The notes: generated by a model from the sequence alone, not told the origin. Counted from the stretch's first letter, positions 1 to 6,636 are shown. The stretch is 8,846 nucleotides of DNA from an uncultured Thermoleophilia bacterium (GCA_903921965.1 CAIXSE010000663.1:1-8846), one strand, 5' to 3'. Numbers and translations: made by a program.

Positions 1-456
1 CGCCTCTGCAGCCAGCTCTTCAGCGCCGTGAACCGCAGCAGCCACTTCAAGGACCTGCGGTTCTACTACTTCCACAACTGCGTCTACGACTGGCTGTACA
101 CGAGCACGCGCATGACGACCTCCGAAGCGGTCTCGACGCGGCGCGTGCTCCAGGAGCTGCCGAGCGACTACAAGCTCATCCTCGTCGGCGACGCGGCGAT
201 GGCTCCCAGCGAGCTCATGGCCCGCGACGGCATCATCTGGTGGGGCTACGGCAACGACGAGCCCGGCATCGAGTGGCTCAGGCGCCTGCGCCGCCACTTC
301 GACCACTCAGTGTGGCTCAACACGATCCCTGAGCACGACTGGGAGCACGCCTACGGCAGCGTGACCATCCGCAAGGTGCGCGAGGTCTTCCCCATGTTCG
401 AGCTCACGGTGGACGGCCTCACCGCGGCCACGAAGAAGCTCATGGTGCGCTACTAG
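1..456 (+). CDS. CoxE-like von Willebrand factor A domain protein, C-terminal part
   Basis: The reading frame is open from the first base and ends at a TAG (454-456) followed at once by TAA, so this is the last 151 residues of a longer gene whose start lies left of the window. The segment RFYYFHNCVYDWLY (about residues 20-33 of the visible part) and the later motif YKLILVGDAAMAP (about 56-68) resemble the C-terminal half of CoxE-like vWA proteins (PF05762 type). The first would be a core beta strand with its helix. The second matches the strand where a prepared position is read back, followed by WWGYGNDEPGIEWL. The MIDAS DxSxS site would be upstream and cannot be checked. Family knowledge: such proteins usually partner a MoxR-type AAA+ ATPase and act as cytosolic chaperones or metal-insertion factors. 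Whether a MoxR gene lies upstream is unknown. Family proteins are often about 400 residues, so well over half is probably missing. Confidence 0.8.
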   Translation, partial: RLCSQLFSAVNRSSHFKDLRFYYFHNCVYDWLYTSTRMTTSEAVSTRRVLQELPSDYKLILVGDAAMAPSELMARDGIIWWGYGNDEPGIEWLRRLRRHFDHSVWLNTIPEHDWEHAYGSVTIRKVREVFPMFELTVDGLTAATKKLMVRY

Positions 457-481
457 TAAGGTCGTATTGGCAGAGGACGTA

Positions 482-505
482 AACGTTCGTTCCACGACGA
501 ACGTT
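482..505. promoter_or_regulatory. Perfect 9+9 bp inverted repeat, operator- or hairpin-like
   Basis: AACGTTCGT (482-490) and its exact reverse complement ACGAACGTT (497-505) flank a 6-base spacer, TCCACG. It sits 26 bp after the vWA stop and about 46 bp before the cyclase start. No T-run follows, so it is a poor intrinsic terminator. Its symmetry and 15-bp centre-to-centre spacing fit a dimeric repressor operator or a leader hairpin better. Each arm also contains the self-palindrome AACGTT. The regulator is unknown. Confidence 0.5.
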
Positions 506-512
506 CCATGAA

Positions 513-537
513 CCGAAGGGTCACTTCGGCCGACCCT
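513..537 (+). promoter_or_regulatory. Two mutually exclusive small hairpins in the leader of the cyclase gene
   Basis: CCGAAG (513-518) can pair with CTTCGG (524-529) across a GGTCA loop. AGGGTC (517-522) can instead pair with GACCCT (532-537). The arms overlap, so only one stem can form at a time. The region ends 6 bases before the Shine-Dalgarno-like GAAGGA (544-549). This could be a conformational switch in the 5' leader or chance pairing in GC-rich DNA. I do not recognise a known riboswitch class. Confidence 0.3.
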
Positions 538-551
538 ACCGGTGAAGGACC

Positions 552-2168
552 ATGGAACGCGGACACGACATCCACACCGCCGCCAGCGGCTTCGCGATCG
601 CCTCGAGCGCGTTCGCCGACGACGTCCTCAGCGACACCCTGGCGGTGCTTGCGGAGCAGATCGCCGAGGCGCTCGACTGCTACGAGTGCTGCATCTACGA
701 CTACCTCCCCGAGCGCGACTCCCTGCGCGCCCTCGCGATCTGGTCCCGCGGGCTCACGCCGCGCGACCGCGAGTGGGTCGGCGAGATGCACGCGCTGCAG
801 GAGATCCCCGACTTCCTCAAGGTCATCCGCGAGCGCGAGGTCGTCATCTCCTACCCCGACGACGCCGTGGACGCGGCGACCTCGGGGTTCCAGGACATGG
901 AGTACTGGGGCGAGCTCGCCGCCGTGTGGGCGCCGATCACGCACGCCGGCGAGGTCCTGGGCATCCTCGAGCTCACCGAGAAGGAACGGCCGCGCGAGTT
1001 CGGCGACACCGAGACCACGCTCGTGCGCCACATGGCGACGCTCGCCGGCATCGCCCTGTACAACGCCCGCGTGCGGCGCGAGATGGAGGAGCGCAACCGC
1101 CAGCTCACGGCCCTCATCGACTCCTCGAAGGCGATGCTTTCCACGCTCGACATCGACGAGGTCCTGGACGTGGTGTGCCGTCAGGCGGCCCGCGCCCTCG
1201 ACGCCGCCTGCAGCTACATCTTCGAGTACGACCCGGACGACGACGCCATGATCTGGCTGGCGCAGTACCAGCGCGACCCGGCGCACACCTTCGAGGAACC
1301 CCTCGGGAGCGTGTGCCCCACCTCCGAGCTGCCGCACGAGTTCAACGTCGTGCGCAAGCGCAAGCCCGCGGAGCTGCGCATGGACGACCCGTTCCTCTCG
1401 CCCAACGCCCGGGCGCAACTCGTCGAGTGGCGGGAGCAGTCGTCGCTCACCGTGCCGCTGGTCGTCGGCGATGCCGTGGTCGGCGCCCTAGAGGTCGGCG
1501 AGACCGCCTACCCGCGCCACTTCAGCGAGCAGGAGGTCGCCCTCTGCGTGGCGCTCGGCGAGCAGGCGGCGGCGGCCATCCACAACGCGCAGCTCTACCG
1601 CCGCCTCAAGGAGCAGAAAGACACCATCGAGCAGCAGGCCACCACCGACGGCCTGACCGGCCTGGCCAACCACCGCCAGTTCTGGAACCGGCTGCGCGGC
1701 GAGGTCGCCCGCGCGCGCCGCTACGGCCAGCCCGTCACGCTGCTGATGCTCGACCTCGACGACTTCAAGAGCGTCAACGACGGCTTCGGCCACCTCTTCG
1801 GCGACGAGGTGCTGCGCGCCGCCGGCGAGGTCCTTCGCGAGCAGGTGCGCAACGGCGTCGACGTGCCGGCCCGGTACGGCGGCGAGGAGTTCGCCGTGAT
1901 CCTGCCCAGCACCGACTCGGTCCCGGCCGACCCGGATGCGGCCAACGGCGCCACGCGCACCGCCGAGCGCATCCGCGCCGCCCTGGCGGCGCTGCGACTG
2001 CAGCCGGAAGGCCGGCTGTGGGAGGGCATCACCGCGAGCATCGGCGTGGCGACCCTCCCGGCGCACGCCACCGACCCCGAGGACCTGGTCCTCAAGGCCG
2101 ACACCGCCCTCTACGAGGCCAAGCAGACCGGCAAGGACCGGGTCGTCGTCTACCGGCCGCCGGCCTGA
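552..2168 (+). CDS. GAF-GAF-GGDEF diguanylate cyclase
   Basis: 538-residue cytosolic signalling protein predicted to make c-di-GMP from two GTP. Two GAF sensor domains (about residues 18-165 and 185-345) are joined by a charged helix (about 165-190). A second coiled helix (about 340-362) leads into a GGDEF domain (about 363-535). The GGDEF domain starts with TTDGLTGLANHRQF (D366, N373), then has LMLDLDDFKSVND (D401/D403-D404, N409), the active-site GGEEF (443-447), ASIGVA and a final KADTALYEAK. All catalytic elements are present. The inhibitory I-site is not canonical: the position should read RxxD but is NGVD (434-437), with an arginine one residue too early (R433). No transmembrane segment or EAL domain is seen. 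The ATG at 552 is the first start after an in-frame TGA at 543-545; GAAGGA lies only two bases upstream, an unusually short spacing. The GAF ligand is not predictable. The gene has its own leader with dyad structures. Confidence 0.93.
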   Translation: MERGHDIHTAASGFAIASSAFADDVLSDTLAVLAEQIAEALDCYECCIYDYLPERDSLRALAIWSRGLTPRDREWVGEMHALQEIPDFLKVIREREVVISYPDDAVDAATSGFQDMEYWGELAAVWAPITHAGEVLGILELTEKERPREFGDTETTLVRHMATLAGIALYNARVRREMEERNRQLTALIDSSKAMLSTLDIDEVLDVVCRQAARALDAACSYIFEYDPDDDAMIWLAQYQRDPAHTFEEPLGSVCPTSELPHEFNVVRKRKPAELRMDDPFLSPNARAQLVEWREQSSLTVPLVVGDAVVGALEVGETAYPRHFSEQEVALCVALGEQAAAAIHNAQLYRRLKEQKDTIEQQATTDGLTGLANHRQFWNRLRGEVARARRYGQPVTLLMLDLDDFKSVNDGFGHLFGDEVLRAAGEVLREQVRNGVDVPARYGGEEFAVILPSTDSVPADPDAANGATRTAERIRAALAALRLQPEGRLWEGITASIGVATLPAHATDPEDLVLKADTALYEAKQTGKDRVVVYRPPA

Positions 2169-2174
2169 CAGCGT

Positions 2175-2219
2175 CGGCGTCCGGGGGCGCCCCGCGCCGG
2201 TGCGCGGCGGGCGACGCCG
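2175..2219 (+). repeat. GC-rich nested inverted repeats between cyclase and TIM-barrel genes
   Basis: The 95-bp gap after the cyclase stop contains CGGCGTC (2175-2181) and its reverse complement GACGCCG (2213-2219). Inside that pair lie the self-palindrome GGGGCGCCCC (2184-2193) and a stem CCGCGC/GCGCGG (2192-2197 with 2202-2207) with a CGGT loop. The folds could act as a terminator for the cyclase transcript, but no T-tract follows. Near the end of the gap, CATACT (2249-2254) resembles a -10 hexamer only 9 bases before the next start. Confidence 0.35.
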
Positions 2220-2263
2220 GGCCGCGTCCCACCCCACCCCGCACGTGGCATACTGAGGTGGCC

Positions 2264-3028
2264 GTGGTGCGGCTCCCAGACATCGCGATCTCCACCGGCG
2301 CCTACGCGCACCTCCCGCTCGCCGCAGCGCTCGTCACGATCCGCGAGCTGGCGGGCGCGGCTGAGGTCACCTCGTACCGCGAGCACTCGCTGCTCGACCT
2401 GGACAACGCGCGCGCCGCGGCGGCGGCGGGCCTGCCGCTCAGCGTCCACGGCCCGTTCTTCCGCGTCGACCTGGGGAGCCTGGACGAGCACCGGCGGCGG
2501 GCCGGCGTGGAACTGCACCGCCGCCACCTCAAGGTCGCCGCCGTACTCGGGGCCACCACGTACCTGGTGCACCCCGACAGGCAGCGAAAGCCGGGGCCGC
2601 GACGGCCGGAGGTGGTCGCGGCCCTGCAGCGGTCGCTGTGCGAGCTCCGCGGATTGCAGGAGCAGACCGGCGTCCCCGTGGTGGTCGAGAACATGCCGGT
2701 GCCCGGGCTGTCGCACTTCGTGGCCCCGGGCGACCTCGACCTGTGCGGGCTGGGCGTGGGGCTCGACGTGGGCCACGCCCTCGCCTCGGGCACGCTCGAC
2801 GCGTGGCTCTCGGGCCCGCAGGCGCCGAGCCACGTGCACCTGCACGACAACCACGGCGTGCCCGGGGGCGACGAGCACCTGCCGCTCGGCGCCGGCAAGC
2901 TGGACGTCGAGGCCGTCATGTCCGCCGTCCGCCGGTGGGGCGTACGTCCCGCGGTGGTCGAGCACAAGGACCCGCTGGACGTGGAAGCCAGCATCGCCTA
3001 CCTGGCCGCGCGCGGCCTCGCGCCGTGA
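2264..3028 (+). CDS. Sugar phosphate isomerase/epimerase-like TIM-barrel metal protein
   Basis: About 254 residues, typical for xylose-isomerase-like/endonuclease IV-like TIM barrels (PF01261 type). Likely divalent-metal ligands or active-site residues lie at barrel strand ends in the family's order: VHGPF (H62), LVHPD (H103), VVENMP (E142), LDVGHA (D168, H171), HVHLHDNHG (H190, H192, H194, D195), DEHLPLGAG and VEHKD (E233). This pattern points to a working metal site. The substrate cannot be read: relatives include sugar isomerases, inosose dehydratases, hydroxypyruvate isomerases and AP endonucleases. No signal peptide is present, so the protein is cytosolic. Start: three in-frame GTG codons (2258, 2264, 2267) are clustered. 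GAGG at 2255-2258 spaces well for 2264 (5 bases) or 2267 (8 bases), and I chose 2264. The frame is also open upstream through the whole cyclase gene, but that stretch is arginine/alanine-rich shadow sequence. A CATACT hexamer just upstream might give a nearly leaderless transcript. Confidence 0.85.
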   Translation: MVRLPDIAISTGAYAHLPLAAALVTIRELAGAAEVTSYREHSLLDLDNARAAAAAGLPLSVHGPFFRVDLGSLDEHRRRAGVELHRRHLKVAAVLGATTYLVHPDRQRKPGPRRPEVVAALQRSLCELRGLQEQTGVPVVVENMPVPGLSHFVAPGDLDLCGLGVGLDVGHALASGTLDAWLSGPQAPSHVHLHDNHGVPGGDEHLPLGAGKLDVEAVMSAVRRWGVRPAVVEHKDPLDVEASIAYLAARGLAP

Positions 3029-3033
3029 GCGCG

Positions 3034-3064
3034 CGTGTTCAACACGGTCTGCGACTGCTATCCT
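3034..3064 (+). promoter_or_regulatory. Possible promoter with operator-like palindrome upstream of the cNMP/CBS gene
   Basis: CGTGTT-C-AACACG (3034-3046) is a perfect 13-bp dyad starting 5 bases after the TIM-barrel stop. It overlaps a weak -35-like TTCAAC (3038-3043). A -10-like TATCCT follows at 3059-3064 (15-base spacer), 22 bases before the ATG at 3087. The arrangement fits a repressor operator over a promoter. The -35 match is poor, so the promoter call is tentative; the palindrome itself is exact. Confidence 0.4.
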
Positions 3065-3086
3065 TCGAGCCTCAAGGGCGGTGACG

Positions 3087-4913
3087 ATGACGCCGAGCAG
3101 CACACCCGCTGCGGACGAGAAGGTCCGTGAGATCGCCCGGTTCCTGGGCCGCTATCCCCCGTTCGACACGCTCGCGCGCGACGAGCTGGACCGCGTCGCG
3201 GCTGCCGCGACCGAGACCCGCGTCGAGCGCGGCGACGTCGTGCTCGTGGAGAACGGCCCGCCGGGCGAGAGCCTGTACGTCGTACGCGACGGGACGATGG
3301 AACTCGACCACAAGGGCCACGTCGTCGACGTGGTGACGAAGGGCCAGCTCTTCGGTCACCCGTCCCTGCTCTCGCGCCAGCCTCCCGAGTTCACGGTGAG
3401 GGCGCGTGAGGCCACGGAGCTCTACGTACTGCCCCGCGCCGAGGCCGTCGCCGTGCTCGGCAGGCCCGAAGGCGCCGCGCTCATCGCGCAGAGCTTCCGC
3501 GACCGGGTGCTGCGGACCTCGGAGGCGGCGCGCGCGCTCCCCGACGTGCGCACGGTGCCGGTCACGTCGCTGATCAGGCGGAGCCCGGTCTTCTGCCCGC
3601 CCGACATGACCGTGCGCAAGGTCGCCCGCCTCATGAACGACGAGCGGGTGACGGCCGTGCTCGTCGACACGGCCGAGGGGCTGGGCATCGTCACCGACGC
3701 CGACCTGCGCCGCAAGGTGGTCGCCGGCGACCTGCCGCGCGACATGCCGGTGAGCTCGATCATGTCCACGCCGGTGCGCACGGTGAGCGCCGAGACGCTG
3801 GCGCCCCAGGCGAGCATCGAGATGATGCAGGCCGGTATCAGCCATCTCGGCGTCCTGGGCGCCGACGGACGCGTCCTCGGTGTGGTGTCAGCCGGCAACC
3901 TGATGAACCTGGACGCGCTGAGTCCCTTCGCCCTGCGCTCCACCATCTCCGCGGCCCACGACGAAGACGCCGTGGTGCAGGCCGCGACGAAGCTGCCCGG
4001 CCTGTTCGTCAGCCTCGTCGACGCCGGCCTGGACGGCCCCGCTATCACCCGGGTCGTCACGCTGCTCGCCGACGTCATGACGGCTCGGCTCATCGACCTG
4101 TCGGTCGCCCGCCACGGCCCGCCGCCGGTGCCGTTCGCCTGGCTCGCGCTCGGCAGCTGCGCCCGCAACGAGCTCACGCTGTCGTCCGACCAGGACAACG
4201 GCCTCGCCTACGAAGACACCGACGACCCTTACGCCGACGCGTACTTCGCGGCCGTCGCCGGCGACGTCAACGAGGGCCTCAGGCGCTGCGGCTTCGACTA
4301 CGACGAGTCGGGCGTCCTCGCCCGCGACATCCACTGGCGCCTGAGCCGGTCGACCTGGATGAACGTCTTCCAGCGCTGCCTCGAGGTCTGGGACTGGAAC
4401 CACCTGCTGCGCGCCAGCATCTCCTTCGACTTCCGCCGCGTGGCCGGCGACCTCGACATCGAGACGCCGCTCAGCGGCATCCTGCGCCAGGCGCCGCGGC
4501 GCGGCGGCTTCCTCAGCGGGCTCGGCCACCTCGCCTCGCAGATCCCCTCGCCGCTGGGCTTCCGCGGTCGCCTCACCGGCCCGATCGACATCAAGAAGAG
4601 CGGGATGCTGCCGGTGGAGAACCTGGCGCGCTTCTACGCGTTCTCCAGGGGCATCTCGGCCGGCGGCACCGTGGAACGGCTCGCCTCGGTGCAGCAGCTC
4701 GCCCGCGGGAGCTCCGCGGCCGACGACGCGCGGGGGCTGCAGGAGGCCTACGCCAGCATGTCGCTGCTCCGCCTGCAACACCACGCCGAGCTCATCCGCC
4801 GCGGAATGCCGCCGCACAACGCCATCGACACGAGCGAGCTGCGGCCGCTGGCACGGGTGACGCTGCAGGAGGCTCTGCGCACCGTCGCGGCGGCGCAGAA
4901 GAAGCTGCCCTGA
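3087..4913 (+). CDS. cNMP-binding/CBS-pair/DUF294 nucleotidyltransferase-like signalling protein
   Basis: 608-residue cytosolic protein in four parts: a cyclic-nucleotide-binding-like domain (about residues 8-140), two CBS motifs (about 150-275; VTAVLV...GIVTDADLRRKV and HLGVLG...VLGVVSAGNLM), a GlnD-like nucleotidyltransferase domain (about 285-450; GSCARNE at 356-362 and SSDQDN at 366-371) and a C-terminal DUF294_C-type helical region (about 460-605). DQDN supplies the metal-binding acidic pair typical of this fold. The family usually reads GSxGRxE, and here GR is replaced by AR. In the phosphate-binding cassette the usual FGE is FGH (H91), while the VRA arginine is kept (R105), so ordinary cAMP binding is doubtful. 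Relatives are often linked to a DNA polymerase III epsilon-like exonuclease or a sodium:solute symporter; neither is here. No substrate is established. AAGGG (3074-3078) suits ATG 3087 (8-base spacing) better than the in-frame GTG at 3081 (2-base spacing). Confidence 0.88.
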   Translation: MTPSSTPAADEKVREIARFLGRYPPFDTLARDELDRVAAAATETRVERGDVVLVENGPPGESLYVVRDGTMELDHKGHVVDVVTKGQLFGHPSLLSRQPPEFTVRAREATELYVLPRAEAVAVLGRPEGAALIAQSFRDRVLRTSEAARALPDVRTVPVTSLIRRSPVFCPPDMTVRKVARLMNDERVTAVLVDTAEGLGIVTDADLRRKVVAGDLPRDMPVSSIMSTPVRTVSAETLAPQASIEMMQAGISHLGVLGADGRVLGVVSAGNLMNLDALSPFALRSTISAAHDEDAVVQAATKLPGLFVSLVDAGLDGPAITRVVTLLADVMTARLIDLSVARHGPPPVPFAWLALGSCARNELTLSSDQDNGLAYEDTDDPYADAYFAAVAGDVNEGLRRCGFDYDESGVLARDIHWRLSRSTWMNVFQRCLEVWDWNHLLRASISFDFRRVAGDLDIETPLSGILRQAPRRGGFLSGLGHLASQIPSPLGFRGRLTGPIDIKKSGMLPVENLARFYAFSRGISAGGTVERLASVQQLARGSSAADDARGLQEAYASMSLLRLQHHAELIRRGMPPHNAIDTSELRPLARVTLQEALRTVAAAQKKLP

Positions 4914-4914
4914 C

Positions 4915-4944
4915 GGCCGGCCGCCGGCTCGCTCGCGGCCGGCC
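4915..4944. terminator. Likely bidirectional terminator hairpin between convergent genes
   Basis: GGCCGGCCGC (4915-4924) and its exact reverse complement GCGGCCGGCC (4935-4944) enclose a 10-base loop. This 10-bp all-GC stem fills the 37-bp gap between the stop of the cNMP/CBS gene (4913) and the stop of the convergent propeller gene (4951). There is no T-run on either side, as is common for terminators in high-GC genomes. The role is inferred from position and symmetry. Confidence 0.6.
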
Positions 4945-4950
4945 CGGACG

Positions 4951-6636
4951 TCACTTCTTCGGCTTCTCTCCCAGGCAGTAGAACCAGCCGTCGCGACAAC
5001 CGACGTACACGCACCCGTCCCACAGCGTCGGGGTGCTCTCGAAGCCGCCGCCGGCGAAGAACTGGTCGGTCTCGGTCACGCTCACCCGCCACCACGTGCC
5101 GTCGCCGTTGGCGCTCGGCAGCGCCCCCTCGAGGCCCTGCTCCGACGGCGAGAACGTCAGCCTGAAGAGGTGCACGCGCTGGTCGTATCCCGCGGTGATC
5201 ATCGTGTCGCCGAACAGGAGCGGCGTCGACACGGCCCCGGTGTTCCACAGCTTGGCCACCTCGACCGGCGACTTCAGTCCCGGCTCGAGGTTCGGACCCT
5301 TCACCGTCTGGCTGCCCATGAGGTCCTGGGAGATGACGTGCGTGTAGCCGTCGATGGCGTTGAAGGCGATGAGTGCCGGCAGCCTGCCGTCGCGGTTGTA
5401 CTCGTCGTTCACGGCGCACGAGCCGATGAGGCCGCCCCGCCACTCCCCCACCTTGCGCTCGCCGGTCGGGAAGAACCACTCGGTCGCCTTCGCCGGCGGC
5501 TTGGCCGGATCCAGGCACAGCACGCCGCCGTGCCCCTTGATGTACTGCTTCTCCACCGGCACGAGCAGCTTGTTGCTCCGGGTCGGCACCACGGTGCCGT
5601 CGAGGTCCGAGCCGATGAAGTAGTCCCACTGCACCGCCAGGTCGCCGCGGCGCATGCCGTACACGTGGCCGGCGCCCGAGGCGACGTAGATGCGGCTGCC
5701 CAGCACCGAGGCCGAGGACTCCAGGACGAGGTTGCCCTCGTGCAGCGCCGCACGGTCGTCGCCGAGCAGCAGGCGCTTCGCCTCGATCACCGGCGTCTTG
5801 TGGCCGTTCCAGTCGGTGGTCTTCAGCGGGTCGAGCGCGTAGAACCATCCGTCCTCGACGCCGATGTACTGGCGGCCGTCCAGGAAGAAGCCGCTGCCGT
5901 CGGTGTCGCGGCTGTACGACGCGGTCTTCGCGACCGGCAGGCGCCACAGCTCCTTGCCGCTGCCGAACGTCACGGCACGGTACGACGCCACGTTCGGGTC
6001 GTCGATGCCGAGGGGGTAGCCGCGCCGCGAGCCGGCACAGACGATGTACGTGTCGTCCTCGCCCGAGGGGCCGGGGTTCCGGAACACCGACGGGCTGCTC
6101 TTGATGATGTCGTCGAACTTGTACTCCCAGTCGACCTCGCCGGTCTCGGCGTCGATGCGGCGCAGCCGGTGGTCGTACCCGCCCACGAGCACGTACGTCC
6201 TGCCGCCTTCGACGACGACGTTCGGCATCCCCGTCCAGCCGCTGCCCGACCACTTGTTGGGCGGGTCGGTGACCTCTTTGCCGCTGGTCCAGCCCGTGCC
6301 GAGCTTGACCTTCCACAGCAGGTCCAGGCGCTGCGGCACCGGGCCGAGGCCGTAGAAGCGCCGCGAGTAGTTGCCGAGGAAGGTGCCGACCTTGACGCCG
6401 TCGCCGGTGAGCGACGGGATCGGCGCCGGAGGGACCGGGCCGTACGTGACGGCCTGCTCCCCGCCGCCCGAGCCGCCGCAGGCGCAGGCGGCGGCGCGCC
6501 ACAGGATCAGCACCAGGACGACGACCGCGACGGCCAGGGCGACGCCGCGGCGCCGCGCTAGCTGGCGCCTGCGGGCCGCGGAGCGACGGCGGGCGAGGTG
6601 TTGTGGGCTGCCGGGCGACGGTTCGATGCCGCACAC
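4951..6636 (-). CDS. Membrane-anchored PQQ-type beta-propeller protein
   Basis: 561 residues. The N-terminus is strongly basic (RRR clusters at residues 16-30), followed by one hydrophobic segment (about 31-46, VALAVAVVVLVLILW) and ACACGGSGGG. This looks like a signal anchor placing the rest outside the membrane. C51 and C53 make a poor lipobox (AAAC), so lipoprotein processing is possible but unlikely. From about residue 105 on, blade-like repeats appear: TYVLVGGYDHRLRRIDAETGEV (147-168), QYIGVEDGWFYALDP, RIYVASGAGHVYGMRRGDL, GGVLCLDP, MITAGYDQRVHLFRL and, at the C-terminus, CVYVGCRDGWFYCLG. The pattern (visible strand, then D/G-x-x-Y-x-L-D and W) is that of WD40-like PQQ repeats (PF13360/PF01011 type). 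BamB-like scaffolding or sensing is as likely as a dehydrogenase: no cytochrome c motif (CxxCH) or quinoprotein Cys-Cys is visible. GTG 6636 is the only usable start before the hydrophobic segment; its ribosome-binding site is poor (AAG abuts it). Confidence 0.85.
   Translation of the reverse strand: MCGIEPSPGSPQHLARRRSAARRRQLARRRGVALAVAVVVLVLILWRAAACACGGSGGGEQAVTYGPVPPAPIPSLTGDGVKVGTFLGNYSRRFYGLGPVPQRLDLLWKVKLGTGWTSGKEVTDPPNKWSGSGWTGMPNVVVEGGRTYVLVGGYDHRLRRIDAETGEVDWEYKFDDIIKSSPSVFRNPGPSGEDDTYIVCAGSRRGYPLGIDDPNVASYRAVTFGSGKELWRLPVAKTASYSRDTDGSGFFLDGRQYIGVEDGWFYALDPLKTTDWNGHKTPVIEAKRLLLGDDRAALHEGNLVLESSASVLGSRIYVASGAGHVYGMRRGDLAVQWDYFIGSDLDGTVVPTRSNKLLVPVEKQYIKGHGGVLCLDPAKPPAKATEWFFPTGERKVGEWRGGLIGSCAVNDEYNRDGRLPALIAFNAIDGYTHVISQDLMGSQTVKGPNLEPGLKSPVEVAKLWNTGAVSTPLLFGDTMITAGYDQRVHLFRLTFSPSEQGLEGALPSANGDGTWWRVSVTETDQFFAGGGFESTPTLWDGCVYVGCRDGWFYCLGEKPKK

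Noticed and set aside
467..495. TTGGCA (467-472) as a -35 element for the cyclase gene
   Set aside because: No acceptable -10 hexamer occurs 16-18 bases downstream (TTCCAC or similar only).
482..505. LexA/SOS box
   Set aside because: The actinobacterial SOS box is GAAC-N4-GTTC. Here the order is GTTC...GAAC with a different spacing, and GAACGTTC has no spacer.
461..545. c-di-GMP (GEMM-type) riboswitch before the cyclase
   Set aside because: GGACGTAAACG at 475-485 loosely recalls GGACGCAAAGCC. The remaining conserved core, the tetraloop and the receptor cannot be placed, so the match is not supported.
508..551. Upstream ATG (508) as a leader peptide of the cyclase gene
   Set aside because: The frame does not close before the cyclase start but runs on to 1251 as a shadow frame. 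It lacks the short-ORF structure of a leader peptide and has no good ribosome-binding site.
453..1418. Long antisense open frame over the cyclase gene
   Set aside because: Its translation is low-complexity and arginine/valine/leucine-rich with no recognisable motif. It arises from high-GC codon bias opposite a clear GAF-GAF-GGDEF gene.
542..2263. In-frame upstream extension of the TIM-barrel gene running through the cyclase gene
   Set aside because: This portion translates to Arg/Ala/Gly/Pro-rich sequence typical of a shifted frame. The homologous TIM-barrel sequence begins only near RLPDIAIS, where GTG codons and a GAGG are present.
5170..6561. Long plus-strand open frame opposite the propeller gene
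   Set aside because: Composition is that of a shadow frame (valine, arginine, alanine and histidine repeats). The minus-strand frame has clear propeller repeats and a membrane anchor.
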